The notes below the pieces were generated by a model. It searched no databases. It was not told the origin of the DNA and worked only from the letters and a program-made list of their open reading frames with translations. A stretch of DNA of 64,000 bases from Chloroflexota bacterium (GTDB taxonomy: Bacteria; Chloroflexota; Dehalococcoidia; Bin125): the NCBI GenBank assembly GCA_009838735.1, contig VXQZ01000037.1, positions 146,127 through 210,126 on the forward strand. Direction: 5' to 3'. Below, in pieces: positions 41,454 through 50,960 of the stretch; position 1 is the stretch's first letter, and each line of letters starts with the position of its first letter. The position numbers were made by a program, and so were the translations under genes.

Positions 41454-42786
41454 CGTCGCTTTCACGCCCAATCGCCAAGGTCTTCCTGGCGCACCTCCTC
41501 CAGGTTGTCCCTCAAGAAGACAGCCTCAGCGCTGCAACTTATCGGTCACGACTAGTCCTAACGTCAGGATCTTGCGACAACTGATCAAAGAGAAAGTCTC
41601 AATAGATCGATTGCTTATGTGGAATCTGATCACACTGACTGATGATATCTCAACTGATGTCCAATGCGATCATCCAGCTACCTGACGTTGGTCCGATCGA
41701 TTGAGTCGGCGTTCACGGTCACTCGCCTCAGCTCCATCTCTTTCCCGTGAGCGTGAACCGCATGCTGGAGCCTGCCTACGCGATCGCCACAGCCGAATGA
41801 ACCAGTCCTCGTTCTCCTGCTGGCTACCGTCACCGCAGAGATTGTTGTCAACAGGCTCAGCGACGATCGGACCGTTGCCGCAACAGCGGTGGTCGCTGGC
41901 GACATCCTCGACGATCGTCCGTATGCGACCTCAGGTTGGACATACCCCGTCCGCCGTCTTGTTCTACATCCAGTACTCGTACTCGCAGGATCGCGACGTG
42001 TCCACTGCCAATTTCGTCATTGCCTGGCTGCTCAATGCGGGCCGACGCGGCGAACTCGAAATGTGCTCCCTCACCTCTACCCTGCGCGAGGTAGCCAGGC
42101 CAATCTCCCCGACGGCGTGATGATTAACTCAGCGCGGCAAGCATTGTGGAGCCTGCCCATCGATCGGAACCAGAATCGGACAATCCTATGCAAGCCCGCT
42201 AGCGCCAGATTTCTGTGCGGCTCGATCAGTTGCTTGGTGGGCGATCTGATCCAACGCGCACAATCACATCGGATCAAGCGGCGGTCGGACCTGGCATGCC
42301 GAGTGACGAAGACAGCAGGTTCCGTTCCGAAGGACTGCTCGAAGGCATTCCCAAGGCGTGTCCCACCGGTTCCTCGCTCAAATCCAGACGAGGGCTACGC
42401 CGGGTGCTCTGTAGTCCGAACAGACACCCCGTAGGCCCCAGCTCTGTGGTGCATTCCGAGCCAGGACACGATGGTACGCACCCATCGTGCCCGTCGGTTC
42501 AACCACCTGTGAGCAAGCGAGCAGATGCCAGTCAGGACGCAAGCGGGTCGACCGCGGAGCTAGACATCCAACGTAACCCGCAATTCGAAGGTTCTCGATG
42601 TTGTCCAGTTTGGTTGGCCGTCGTGTACTGAACTGCGCACTTTTGAGTGGGAAGTTCCGATCTGAACACGTCTAGTGCTCCGTCGTCCGCTGTCGAACAG
42701 ATCACGAGACAGTGCCGCTTGCCGTTGCCCGTCTCATGTCTAATGGGCAGGATCCCCGTCCGAACGCCTCAAGGTCTCCGTGCTGG
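41454..42786. other. 1.33-kb region without a supportable gene
   Basis: The left ~220 bp are AT-rich (for example CAATAGATCGATTG near 41604) and probably hold the promoter of the minus-strand exported protein gene. The remainder has only short, conflicting frames. Two adjacent plus-strand pieces in different frames (about 41805-41960 and 41950-42120) look protein-like and may be a frameshifted relic. The right end is the 3' side of the directon ending at 42787. Confidence 0.4.
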
Positions 42787-44556
42787 TTAGTCCACCGCGA
42801 CGTTGCCCGACGTGGGTTGGGGCGAGGCGGCGGTGACTCGCCAGCCGGCGGCGCGGAGGCGTTCTTGCCAGAACGCGGCGTAGCGACCGTCCAACTCCAG
42901 CAGATCCGCGTGCGAGCCGCGCTCGACGATCCGTCCCTCGTCGAGCACGAGGATCTGGTCGGCGGCCTGGACGGTCTGCAGACGGTGGGCGACCACGACC
43001 AGGGTCTTGTCGTGGGTCAGGGCTTGCAGGGCCTGCTGTACGGCGCGTTCGTTGATCGGGTCGAGCGCGGCGGTGGCCTCGTCGAGCAGCACGATCGGCG
43101 AATCCTTGAGGATCGCCCGGGCGATGGAGACGCGCTGGCGTTCGCCGCCGGAGAGCCGCGCGCCGGCCTCGCCGACTCGCGCTTCCCAGCCTTCCGGCAG
43201 GCGTTCGGCGATCTCGTCGACCCGGGCCAGCGAGGCCGCCGCCCGGACTTCCGCGTCGGTCGCGTCGGGCCGGCCGAGGCGAATGTTCTCCTCGATCGTG
43301 CCGTCGAACAGGTAGACATCCTGGAAAACGACGGAAATCTGGCGCATCAGCACCTCGGTCGAGAGGTCGCGGACGTCGACGCCGCCAATCCGCACAGTTC
43401 CCAGGCTGGTATCCCAGAATCGCGCAATCAGGCGGAGAATCGTGGTCTTGCCGGCGCCGGAGGGTCCGACGACTGCGGTCATCGTGCGCTCGGGCGCGGT
43501 GAAGCTGATGTCGTCGAGAACCGTGTGGTCCTCGTAGGCGAAGCGGACCGAGTCGAACTCAATCGCCGCGCCCGCGGGTTCGGTCGACGACTCGGACTCC
43601 GGCAGCGGGTCGGTGGCGAACAACGTCTCCATGCGGTCCAGGCTGTTGCGGCTGATCCGCAGCGCGCCGCCGAGGTCGGCCGCTTCGATCATGGGATCGA
43701 CGTAGCGGGCGGCGAGGACGAGGATGGCCAGCAGCTCGGCGACTTCGATATCGCCGCCCAGCGCGAGGTCGAGTCCGAACAGGATCAAGACGGTGAACGC
43801 GATCTGCACCACGAGCACGAATCCGGCGAGTCCGGGCGCGGCGATCAGCAACTGGGCGCGACCCGCGTCGCGTTGCTCTTGCAGGGCGTCGTCGAGCTGC
43901 TTGAAGCTGCGCGTCGCGTAGCCGAACCCGCGCAGCACGGTCTGCGCCTGCGAGAACTCGACCACGCGATTGGAGGCGTCGACCTTGGCGTCGTCGTGCC
44001 GGTGGTCGGTGCGGGCGACGAGGCCAGTCGACCAGCGATAGACCAACCAGGCCAACGGCGCCGTGATCGCCGCGGCGAGGGCGAGTCGCCAGTCGAAGGC
44101 GAACATCACGATGATCACGGTGATCGGAGTCACGAACGCGTTGACGACCGGGCGCAAGAGGTGGGCGGGGACGCCCATTACATCGATCACGCCCTGGCTG
44201 GTCAGGCGGCCCAGGCTGCCGACGCGCGTGACGTCGAACCAGCCCAGCGGCAACTGGGCGATCTTGTCGCCCAGGCGCTCGAACAGGCTCCTGGCCAGGT
44301 TGATGGCGGAGATGAACCCGAGCATCTGGGTGACCCAGCGCACGATGCCATAGGCGGCGAGCACTCCGGCCATCGCGCCGAGCCAGACCCAGGCGGTGTC
44401 GTAGTCGCCGTCGAATGTGGCTCGCAGCAGCGGCACCAGCAATGCGAAGCCGACCCCCATCAGGATCCCTTCGAGCGCGAGGCCGAAGATGTTGGCCCGA
44501 AGTGTGCGTCCGTGGGGCAGCGACGCTGGTAGCAGCTGCAGCAGTTTGAAGATCAT
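42787..44556 (-). CDS. ABC transporter, fused permease/ATPase half-transporter, IrtB/YbtQ-like
   Basis: Encodes 589 residues: a six-helix type IV (exporter-fold) membrane domain (~1-310) and an ATPase domain (~340-575). Walker A is GPSGAGKTT, Q-loop VVFQDVYLF, signature LSGGERQRVSIARAIL, Walker B VLLDEATAALDP and switch VAHRL, all canonical. The start overlaps the stop of the upstream half-transporter by 4 bp (ATGA), indicating a heterodimer. Pairs of this kind include YbtPQ and IrtAB, which use the exporter fold to import or process siderophores. Last gene of the nine-gene directon. Direction of transport cannot be read from sequence. Confidence 0.87.
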   Translation of the reverse strand: MIFKLLQLLPASLPHGRTLRANIFGLALEGILMGVGFALLVPLLRATFDGDYDTAWVWLGAMAGVLAAYGIVRWVTQMLGFISAINLARSLFERLGDKIAQLPLGWFDVTRVGSLGRLTSQGVIDVMGVPAHLLRPVVNAFVTPITVIIVMFAFDWRLALAAAITAPLAWLVYRWSTGLVARTDHRHDDAKVDASNRVVEFSQAQTVLRGFGYATRSFKQLDDALQEQRDAGRAQLLIAAPGLAGFVLVVQIAFTVLILFGLDLALGGDIEVAELLAILVLAARYVDPMIEAADLGGALRISRNSLDRMETLFATDPLPESESSTEPAGAAIEFDSVRFAYEDHTVLDDISFTAPERTMTAVVGPSGAGKTTILRLIARFWDTSLGTVRIGGVDVRDLSTEVLMRQISVVFQDVYLFDGTIEENIRLGRPDATDAEVRAAASLARVDEIAERLPEGWEARVGEAGARLSGGERQRVSIARAILKDSPIVLLDEATAALDPINERAVQQALQALTHDKTLVVVAHRLQTVQAADQILVLDEGRIVERGSHADLLELDGRYAAFWQERLRAAGWRVTAASPQPTSGNVAVD

Positions 44557-46340
44557 CCGACTGCCTCCGCGACCCGGCTCGCTTCCCAGAGACGGCGGTA
44601 CGTTGCTTCGAGCGCCAGCAACTGGTCGTGCGTGCCCTGCTCAATGATCTGCCCGCGGTCCAACACGCAGATCTGGTCTGCGCCCACGATCGTGTGCAGG
44701 CGGTGCGCAATCACGAGCAGCGTGCGGCCGACGATCAGTTCGGAGATTGCGTCCTGGATCGATGCCTCGGCCTCAGGATCGGCGAAGGCGGTCGCCTCGT
44801 CGAGCACAAGGATCGGGGCGTCGGCGAGGATCACGCGGGCGATTGAGACCCGCTGCGCCTCGCCGCCGGAGAGCAGCGCATCCTCGCCGGCGATGGAGTC
44901 GTAACCGCTCGGCAGCTCGAGGATTCGCTCGTGAATCTGCGCCGTCTCGGCCGCCGCCACGACTTCATCCAGCGGCGCGTCGGGCCTCGAGAGGGCAATG
45001 TTGTCTCGAATCGACATGCGCAACAACTGCACGTCCTGGAAGACCAGACCGACATTGCGGTAGAGGTCGTTGCTACTGATTTCGTCGACCGGCACGCCGC
45101 CGATCGTGATCCGCCCCTCGGACGTGTCCCAGAAGCGGGGCAGCAGCCGGGCCAGTGTGCTCTTGCCCGAGCCCGACGGGCCGACCACGGCGGTGACGGT
45201 GCCGGGTTCAAGGGTGAGGTCGATGCCGCGGACCGCCTCATTTTCGCCGTCGTAGGAGAAGCTGACGTTCTCGAACGCGACGCGGGTGCCGACCGGCACG
45301 CGGGGATGCTCTGATTCGGGCAGGGACGGCGTGTCGAGCACGTCGGCAACCCGATCGGCGGCGCGATGGGCGAGCATCAGATCGTTCTGTGCAAAGGACA
45401 GCGTCAGGAAGGCGGCGGCCAGGCTCGGTCCAAGGATGATGAAGGGCAGCAGGTCGATCGCCTCAATCGCTCCGCCGGCGGTCATGCCCAGGCCGATCGC
45501 CAGGATGACGACCATGGCGAAGATCGGCGACATCACCGTGTTGCCGGCGGAGATCCAGGGAATTTGAACCCTGACCCACTCCCAGAAGTAGTCGACGAAC
45601 CGGTTCGCGTGCTCGACGAACTGACGATACGAGCGCCGCGCCTGGCCGAATGTCTTGACCACGGCGATGCCCTGGACGAAGGCGACTGAGGAGGCGTTGA
45701 CGTCCTCGAGCGCCTGGTCGTAGGCGACCATCTTCTCGCTGAAGCCGCGATACATGAAGGCGTAGAGAAAGACGCCACCGACAATCGGGATCAGCGCAAC
45801 CAGCGCCATCCGCCAGTCGATGATGAACAGGTAGATCAGCGCGGTGACCGGCGTAACCATTGCGCCGACGATGTTGGTGTACGAGTGACCGACGATGTGA
45901 TGCAGGGTTGAGACATCGTCCTCGAGCGCCTTCTTGACCGCGCCCGCGTTGCGGTCGTTGAACCAGCCCAGCGGCACCGTGCTGAGCTGAGCCGCCATGT
46001 TGCGTCGCAGGTAGAACTGGAAGTCGACATCGGCCAGGTGGGTGATCGCGCCCGAGGCCATTTTGAAGATGAACTGGAGCAGCATCGCGCCCGCGCAGAG
46101 CCCGGCGATCAGCCAGGCCTTGCCCTCGTCGGTCGGACCCTCCGCCAGCAGCACGCGGCCGATCTCAGCGACGGCGATGAATGGCATCACGCCAAACGCG
46201 GAGCTGATCGCCTGCAACAGACAAGCAGCGGCGATCGTCGGTGTCAACGGCGCAACCAGACGTCCAACCTGGGAGCCGGGAGACCTCGCCTGCCGTTCGA
46301 TCCCTGCGAGTTCCGCGCTCGCTGCTTCTGCGGTGGTCAT
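44553..46340 (-). CDS. ABC transporter, fused permease/ATPase half-transporter, IrtA/YbtP-like
   Basis: Encodes 595 residues with an N-terminal membrane domain and C-terminal ATPase. Walker A is GPSGSGKST, Q-loop LVFQDVQLL, signature LSGGEAQRVSIARVIL, Walker B LVLDEATAFADP and switch IAHRL. Both ATP sites of the heterodimer therefore look competent; the D-loop here reads AFADPEAE, a mild departure from the usual ALD. A GGAG site lies 6 bases before the ATG. Starts 10 bp after the LLM gene ends. Partner is the next gene. The family includes mycobacterial IrtA-like importers of iron chelates as well as exporters. Confidence 0.87.
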   Translation of the reverse strand: MTTAEAASAELAGIERQARSPGSQVGRLVAPLTPTIAAACLLQAISSAFGVMPFIAVAEIGRVLLAEGPTDEGKAWLIAGLCAGAMLLQFIFKMASGAITHLADVDFQFYLRRNMAAQLSTVPLGWFNDRNAGAVKKALEDDVSTLHHIVGHSYTNIVGAMVTPVTALIYLFIIDWRMALVALIPIVGGVFLYAFMYRGFSEKMVAYDQALEDVNASSVAFVQGIAVVKTFGQARRSYRQFVEHANRFVDYFWEWVRVQIPWISAGNTVMSPIFAMVVILAIGLGMTAGGAIEAIDLLPFIILGPSLAAAFLTLSFAQNDLMLAHRAADRVADVLDTPSLPESEHPRVPVGTRVAFENVSFSYDGENEAVRGIDLTLEPGTVTAVVGPSGSGKSTLARLLPRFWDTSEGRITIGGVPVDEISSNDLYRNVGLVFQDVQLLRMSIRDNIALSRPDAPLDEVVAAAETAQIHERILELPSGYDSIAGEDALLSGGEAQRVSIARVILADAPILVLDEATAFADPEAEASIQDAISELIVGRTLLVIAHRLHTIVGADQICVLDRGQIIEQGTHDQLLALEATYRRLWEASRVAEAVG

Positions 46341-46350
46341 CGGCAGCTCC

Positions 46351-47421
46351 TCAGTCGATTGTGGCCGATGCTCGGCTCATCGTGCCGGATGCACGAGGGA
46401 CTCCCTCGCCGGCCCTGAGCCGGGGCATGACATTGGCGGCGAAGCGGCGAATCGAGTCGAGCGTCGCCTGCGGTTCGCCTATGGGCTCCATGTACAGCGC
46501 GAAATTGCGCGCGCCTGTGGCGTCGATGAACTCGTCGAACCACTCGATCACTCGCTGCGGCTGGCCGACCGGGCTCTGCCCGATCACGCTCTCAACAAGC
46601 GCGGGAGTCATCTCGGCACGCGCTGATAGATCCAGGTCGGGATCCTGCAGACCTGGATGATTGCCGGTGTTGAACGACGCCAGCATCCCGGCCGACATGC
46701 GCTCTCGCGCGGATGCTTCGTCATCCTCAACCAGGCAGGGAATGGCGTGCAGATGGTCGATGTCGCCGTCCCAGCCATGCTCCTGCGCGAAGCCTCGATA
46801 TTGCTCGATCGTCTTGACCCGGCTCTCGGTGTCGGCCGCAAAGTAGAACTGCAGTGGCAGGCGCAGGCGGGCGGCGACCTCGACTGCCTCCGGCGTCGCG
46901 GTTGCGACGTGCACCGGCGGATGTGGCTGTGTCCGGGGCCGAGGGCGCACGGTCACCGACTGGTATGGGAACAACTCGTTCTCGCTGGTGACGCCGCGAT
47001 TCGACAGGGCGTCGATCACCGCCGTCACGATTGCTTCGATGCCGACCGACCAGCGCTCGGTTGGAACCGAGAGCACGTCATAGTCGAGCGAGTATCCGCC
47101 GCGGCCCAGGCCGAGATCGAGCCGTCCTCCGCTGACCTGATCAAGAATTGCCGCCTGCTCTGCCAGCGTGATCGGGTGGACCAGTGGGGCCAGGACGACC
47201 GCTGTGCCAACTCGTATGCGCTGAGTCAGCCCCAGCAGATAGCCGGCCAGCGTCAGCGCCTGGGAGCACACCCCAAAGTCAATGAAATGGTGCTCGGTCA
47301 CCCAGAGTCGGTCGTAGCCAAGCGATTCAGCCAGCCTGGCGGAATCGACTGAGAGCTGTAACGCCGCGGCATCGTTGACGTGCTCGAACACGCCGTTGTT
47401 GAGAAACAGGCCGATCTGCAT
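46351..47421 (-). CDS. LLM-class (bacterial luciferase-like) monooxygenase, second of a tandem pair
   Basis: Encodes 356 residues. The luciferase barrel is clear: LAESLGYDRLWVTEHHF, RIRVGTAVVLAPLVHP, LDQVSGGRLDLGLGRGGYSLDYDV and HPPVHVATATPEAVE. The WVTEHHF motif and GRGGY are of the FMN-type luciferase/alkanal monooxygenase style. It is a close paralog of the gene 12 bp upstream. Embedded between peptide-type importer genes and an exporter-fold ABC pair, it presumably oxidises the transported compound or an intermediate in the cytoplasm. From memory, a similar LLM/ABC association is annotated in Klebsiella; I cannot verify that here. Confidence 0.88.
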   Translation of the reverse strand: MQIGLFLNNGVFEHVNDAAALQLSVDSARLAESLGYDRLWVTEHHFIDFGVCSQALTLAGYLLGLTQRIRVGTAVVLAPLVHPITLAEQAAILDQVSGGRLDLGLGRGGYSLDYDVLSVPTERWSVGIEAIVTAVIDALSNRGVTSENELFPYQSVTVRPRPRTQPHPPVHVATATPEAVEVAARLRLPLQFYFAADTESRVKTIEQYRGFAQEHGWDGDIDHLHAIPCLVEDDEASARERMSAGMLASFNTGNHPGLQDPDLDLSARAEMTPALVESVIGQSPVGQPQRVIEWFDEFIDATGARNFALYMEPIGEPQATLDSIRRFAANVMPRLRAGEGVPRASGTMSRASATID

Positions 47422-47433
47422 GTGCGTGTTCTC

Positions 47434-48492
47434 CTAGAAGCGGTGGGTGGTGTCTTCAATCGGTCGGTCACGACGTCCTGAGATGCGTAAGTGAGGCGCA
47501 ACATCAGATGCGAAACGTCGGATCGACCGTAGGGTGCCGTCCGAATCACCCAGCGGCTCCATATGAAGCGCAATGTTGCGCGCGCCGGTGGCCCTGTGGA
47601 ACGCTTCAAGCCACTCAATCACCACGTCAGGCGGCCCGATCGGGCTTTGATCGATCACCTGAGGCGCGAAGTCTGCGAGTTGGAGGGCGCGGGTCTCGAG
47701 ATCGAGTTCGGGGTCATTCAACCTGGGATGGTTGCCGCTGTTGAGCCAACTGATCATTCCCGCCGACATGCGCTCACGGGCAGACGCCTCGTCGTCTTCG
47801 ACCAGGCAGGGAATGACGTGGAGGTGGTCAACATCACCGTCCCAGCCGTGCTTTTGCGCGAAACCTCGGTACTGCTGGATCGTCTGCACACGGCTCTCGG
47901 TGTCGGCGTAGAAGTAGAACTGCAGCGGCAGGCGCAGCCGGGCGGCGACCTCGACGGCTTCGGCCGTCCCCGTCGCCACGTACACAGGCGGGTGAGGTTG
48001 CGTCTGCGGCCGTGGTCGTACACTCACGGACTCGTAGGGGAACAGACTGTTTTCGCAGCTCACTGTCGCGTTGGACAGGGCGTCGACCACGGCCGCCACC
48101 GACGGTTCGACACCCTCAGTCCATCGCTCGGTGGGAACCGCGAACACGTCGTAGTCGAGCGAGTATCCGCCCCGACCCAGTCCGAGATCGAGTCGTCCGC
48201 CACTGACCTGGTCCAGAATCGCCACCTGCTCGGCGAGCGTGATTGGGTGGACAAGCGGCGCCAGTACGACAGCCGTACCGACACGGATGCGCTCTGTCCA
48301 CCCCAGGAGGAAGGCGGCCAAGGTCAACGCCGACGAGCAAACGCTGGCATCCATGAAGTGATGCTCGGCGACCCAGAGATGTTCGTAGCCAAGCGATTCA
48401 GCGAGTTGGGCGGAGTCGAGCGAGAGCTGCAATGCTGCGGAGTCGTCGATGCCGTCGAACAAGCCGTTTGTCAGGAACAGTCCGAATCGCAC
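47434..48492 (-). CDS. LLM-class (bacterial luciferase-like) monooxygenase, first of a tandem pair
   Basis: Encodes 352 residues, co-linear with the next gene and alike at most positions: LAESLGYEHLWVAEHHF, RIRVGTAVVLAPLVHPI, LDQVSGGRLDLGLGRGGYSL and LRLPLQFYFYADTES. The pair may form a heterodimer as LuxA/LuxB do, with one subunit catalytic; both retain the EHHF motif. A flavin reductase would be needed and none is adjacent. Starts 15 bp after the ATPase gene and ends 12 bp before its paralog, so it is inside the same transcript. Confidence 0.88.
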   Translation of the reverse strand: MRFGLFLTNGLFDGIDDSAALQLSLDSAQLAESLGYEHLWVAEHHFMDASVCSSALTLAAFLLGWTERIRVGTAVVLAPLVHPITLAEQVAILDQVSGGRLDLGLGRGGYSLDYDVFAVPTERWTEGVEPSVAAVVDALSNATVSCENSLFPYESVSVRPRPQTQPHPPVYVATGTAEAVEVAARLRLPLQFYFYADTESRVQTIQQYRGFAQKHGWDGDVDHLHVIPCLVEDDEASARERMSAGMISWLNSGNHPRLNDPELDLETRALQLADFAPQVIDQSPIGPPDVVIEWLEAFHRATGARNIALHMEPLGDSDGTLRSIRRFASDVAPHLRISGRRDRPIEDTTHRF

Positions 48493-48507
48493 GGCAATCG
48501 ACCCTAT

Positions 48508-50124
48508 CTAGGACGCAGCGACGGCAGGAAGGTCATCGTCAGAGTTCTGACGTGCCGCGAGCGTTCGGCTCAGCGACGATGCTGCGTCGAGCAACTCGCG
48601 CGACTCTGACGCCTGAGGGTGATTCACGAAGTCCGCCATCTCCGCGACCTCAACGAGTTTCCCTTCGCTGAGCACGCCGACCCGGTGGGCGAACTCGTGC
48701 GCCAGAGCCAGATCGTGCGTGATGAACACCAGGCTGATTCCGGTATCTCGCTGTATCTGCTGCAGCAGGTCAACGATCTGACTCTGGACGATGGTGTCCA
48801 GCGCGGTGGTGATTTCGTCGCAGACCAAGACCTCCGGTTCAGCCGCGAGCGCTCGTGCGATCGCCGCGCGCTGTTGTTCGCCACCCGACAGCTCGTGAGG
48901 CCGACGCCTCGCGAGGGCCGGTTCGAGTTGGACCTGTTCCAGGAGTTCCGCGAGACGTCCTGTGGCCGCCGAGCCGCTGAGGCCTCGTGTTTGGCGGATT
49001 GAGCGCAGGATGCCGTCGCCCACTGTTCGGCGAGGATTGAAGGACTCCTCGGGATTCTGCGGCACGAGCTGAATCGCCGCGCGTTGCTTCCCGTCCCGCC
49101 GGCGCAATAGCGGAGGCAGCGAGAATCCGTTGAGCAGCACCTCTCCACTCTCAGGTGGATGCAGTCCGACCAGCACTCGGGCAATCGTCGATTTCCCGCT
49201 GCCAGAGCGGCCGATCAGCGCGAACGTTTCTCCGGGCGCCAGATCGAAGGAGACATCCCGGGCGGCGCGAATCGTCCGCGCACCGCGTCCCCGACCGAGA
49301 ACGAATTGGGCTGACAGACTTATGACTCGCAGCACCGGAGCCGGTTCATCAGTGTTCGGAGCAAGCGGAGGTTGGTCAACGGCGATGTCGGGTGATGCAG
49401 AGACCAGTGCTTTCGAGTAGGAGTCCACTGGCGAGTGGAGCACCCGAAGCGCCGCTCCTCGTTCAACGATCTCGCCATGCCGGAGCACGACCACCTCGTC
49501 CGCCATCCGAGCCACCGACGCGAGGTCGTGGGAGATCAACAGCGTCGCTGCGCCGAGGTCGTCGCGGAGGCGTTCGACCAGTGACAGCATCAACCGCTGG
49601 GTCGTCGGATCGATCGAGCTGGTCGGTTCATCGAGGACGAGCAGCCGCGGCTGATTCGCAATCGCGCGCGCCATCGCCACCCGCTGTTGTTGGCCAATCG
49701 AAAGCTGGTGAGGAAACCGCCGGCGGAAAGACCGATCACTTGGGAGGTGGACCTGTTCCAGCAACTGGTTCGTAGGCTCGGATTTCGCCAGGCGCCGTTC
49801 TTCGACCAGGTCCTCGACCCGCATCGTGGGCGTCAGGGTCGAGGCTGGATTCTGGGGCAGATACGCGATCGACTCCCGCCGGAAGCGACGCAGCTCAGTC
49901 TCCGAGAGATCGAAGAGCTCCTGACCGCCATAGCGGACTTCCCCGCCGACCTTGCGCATGCCAGGCCGGACAAAACCAAGCAGGGCCAGACCAAGCGTCG
50001 TCTTGCCGGCCCCCGACCCTCCGACCGCTGCGAGGATCCGGCTTGATTCCAGGCAGACGCTCACCCCGCCAAGTATCTGCGCGTCATGACTGCCGCGAAT
50101 CTCGAGGCTTCGCACTTCGATCAT
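48508..50124 (-). CDS. peptide/nickel-type ABC transporter ATPase, fused DppD-DppF form
   Basis: Encodes 538 residues with two complete ATPase domains. Domain 1: Walker A GGSGAGKTT (~35-43), signature LSIGQQQRVAMARAIA, Walker B LLVLDEPTSSID. Domain 2 (from ~275): Walker A GRSGSGKST, signature LSGGEQQRAAIARALA, Walker B VLVCDEITTALD. In many bacteria these are separate DppD and DppF proteins. The ATG overlaps the DppC stop by 4 bp (ATGA); longer in-frame starts lie within dppC and are rejected. Domain 1 has a non-standard GGSG before the P-loop and LSIG instead of LSGG. It powers the importer with the two permeases upstream. Confidence 0.9.
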   Translation of the reverse strand: MIEVRSLEIRGSHDAQILGGVSVCLESSRILAAVGGSGAGKTTLGLALLGFVRPGMRKVGGEVRYGGQELFDLSETELRRFRRESIAYLPQNPASTLTPTMRVEDLVEERRLAKSEPTNQLLEQVHLPSDRSFRRRFPHQLSIGQQQRVAMARAIANQPRLLVLDEPTSSIDPTTQRLMLSLVERLRDDLGAATLLISHDLASVARMADEVVVLRHGEIVERGAALRVLHSPVDSYSKALVSASPDIAVDQPPLAPNTDEPAPVLRVISLSAQFVLGRGRGARTIRAARDVSFDLAPGETFALIGRSGSGKSTIARVLVGLHPPESGEVLLNGFSLPPLLRRRDGKQRAAIQLVPQNPEESFNPRRTVGDGILRSIRQTRGLSGSAATGRLAELLEQVQLEPALARRRPHELSGGEQQRAAIARALAAEPEVLVCDEITTALDTIVQSQIVDLLQQIQRDTGISLVFITHDLALAHEFAHRVGVLSEGKLVEVAEMADFVNHPQASESRELLDAASSLSRTLAARQNSDDDLPAVAAS

Positions 50125-50960
50125 CGGGCGACCTGTCTCGCAAACCGGTCGGCGAGCAGATTGACCGGGATAGTCAGGATGAGAACCATCAGCGAAGGCG
50201 CGATCGTGGCCCACGGATTGAGCCCGGCGCCGCCAATGTTCTCGGAAATCATCGAGCCCCAATCGGTCGAAGGCGGGGGCGGACCGAAGCCAAGGAATCC
50301 CGCCGCGGCGACCAGATATATCGCGCCGATGAAACGCAAGCCGGCGTCCGCCAGCAGGGGACGGGCGAGATTCGGTACGACATCGCGGACCATGATCGTT
50401 GCCGCCGATTCGCCAATCATGCGCGCCTGCTCAACGTACGCGCTGTGGATGATCGGGAACGCGGCAGCGCGAGCGTAGCGCGTTGTGAACGGAATCGAGA
50501 CGATCACCACCGCAAGCGCCAGGACCCAGTGTTGCGCCCCAAACCGGTGAAAGAGCACCAGGGCGACGAGGATCGATGGAATGACGGCGAACACGTCCAT
50601 GACCCGCATGATCACATCATCCCGGCGCAAGGCCGCAGCCGCGACTCCGAGCACTCCACCGAACAGCGTGGCCAGCGAGGTCGCCACCAGTGGAATGATG
50701 ACGATCGGCCGCCCGCCGTGCAGGATGCGCGACAGCACATCGCGTCCGAGGTGGTCCGATCCGAAGAAACCGACAGCTGCGTCGAAGGGTAAGGACACGA
50801 CCTCACCCCTGTCGTGTGATGCGATCATCGGACCGAACAAGGCCATGATCAGGACCGCCAACAACACGATCAACAGCGTGATTGTCACCGACGAAACGCG
50901 CGCCGGACGGGCGCGCCTCCAGCCCACGGCGAGGATCTGCTGAGCAGCGAGGAAGGTCAT
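50121..50960 (-). CDS. peptide/nickel-type ABC transporter permease, DppC-like
   Basis: Encodes 279 residues with six hydrophobic segments. An N-terminal LIVLLAVLIMALFGPMIA helix is followed by the DppC landmarks HLGRDVLSRILHGGR, and a docking loop EQARMIGESAATIMVRDVVP in two parts, then AAAGFLGFGPPPPSTDWGSM. Those C-terminal motifs are standard for OppC/DppC/NikC. Overlaps DppB by 4 bp and the ATPase by 4 bp. Forms the pore with DppB. Substrate class could be peptide, opine, nickel or metallophore. Confidence 0.92.
   Translation of the reverse strand: MTFLAAQQILAVGWRRARPARVSSVTITLLIVLLAVLIMALFGPMIASHDRGEVVSLPFDAAVGFFGSDHLGRDVLSRILHGGRPIVIIPLVATSLATLFGGVLGVAAAALRRDDVIMRVMDVFAVIPSILVALVLFHRFGAQHWVLALAVVIVSIPFTTRYARAAAFPIIHSAYVEQARMIGESAATIMVRDVVPNLARPLLADAGLRFIGAIYLVAAAGFLGFGPPPPSTDWGSMISENIGGAGLNPWATIAPSLMVLILTIPVNLLADRFARQVAR

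Noticed and set aside
41701..42434. Two overlapping plus-strand frames of 139 and 181 codons
   Set aside because: Only short pieces of each look protein-like and they lie in different frames; at best a frameshifted relic, mentioned under findings.
42712..44532. 606-codon open frame on the plus strand
   Set aside because: It is antisense to a full ABC half-transporter with all motifs; its peptide is Arg/Gly/Asp/His-rich and family-less, as expected for a shadow in high-GC DNA.
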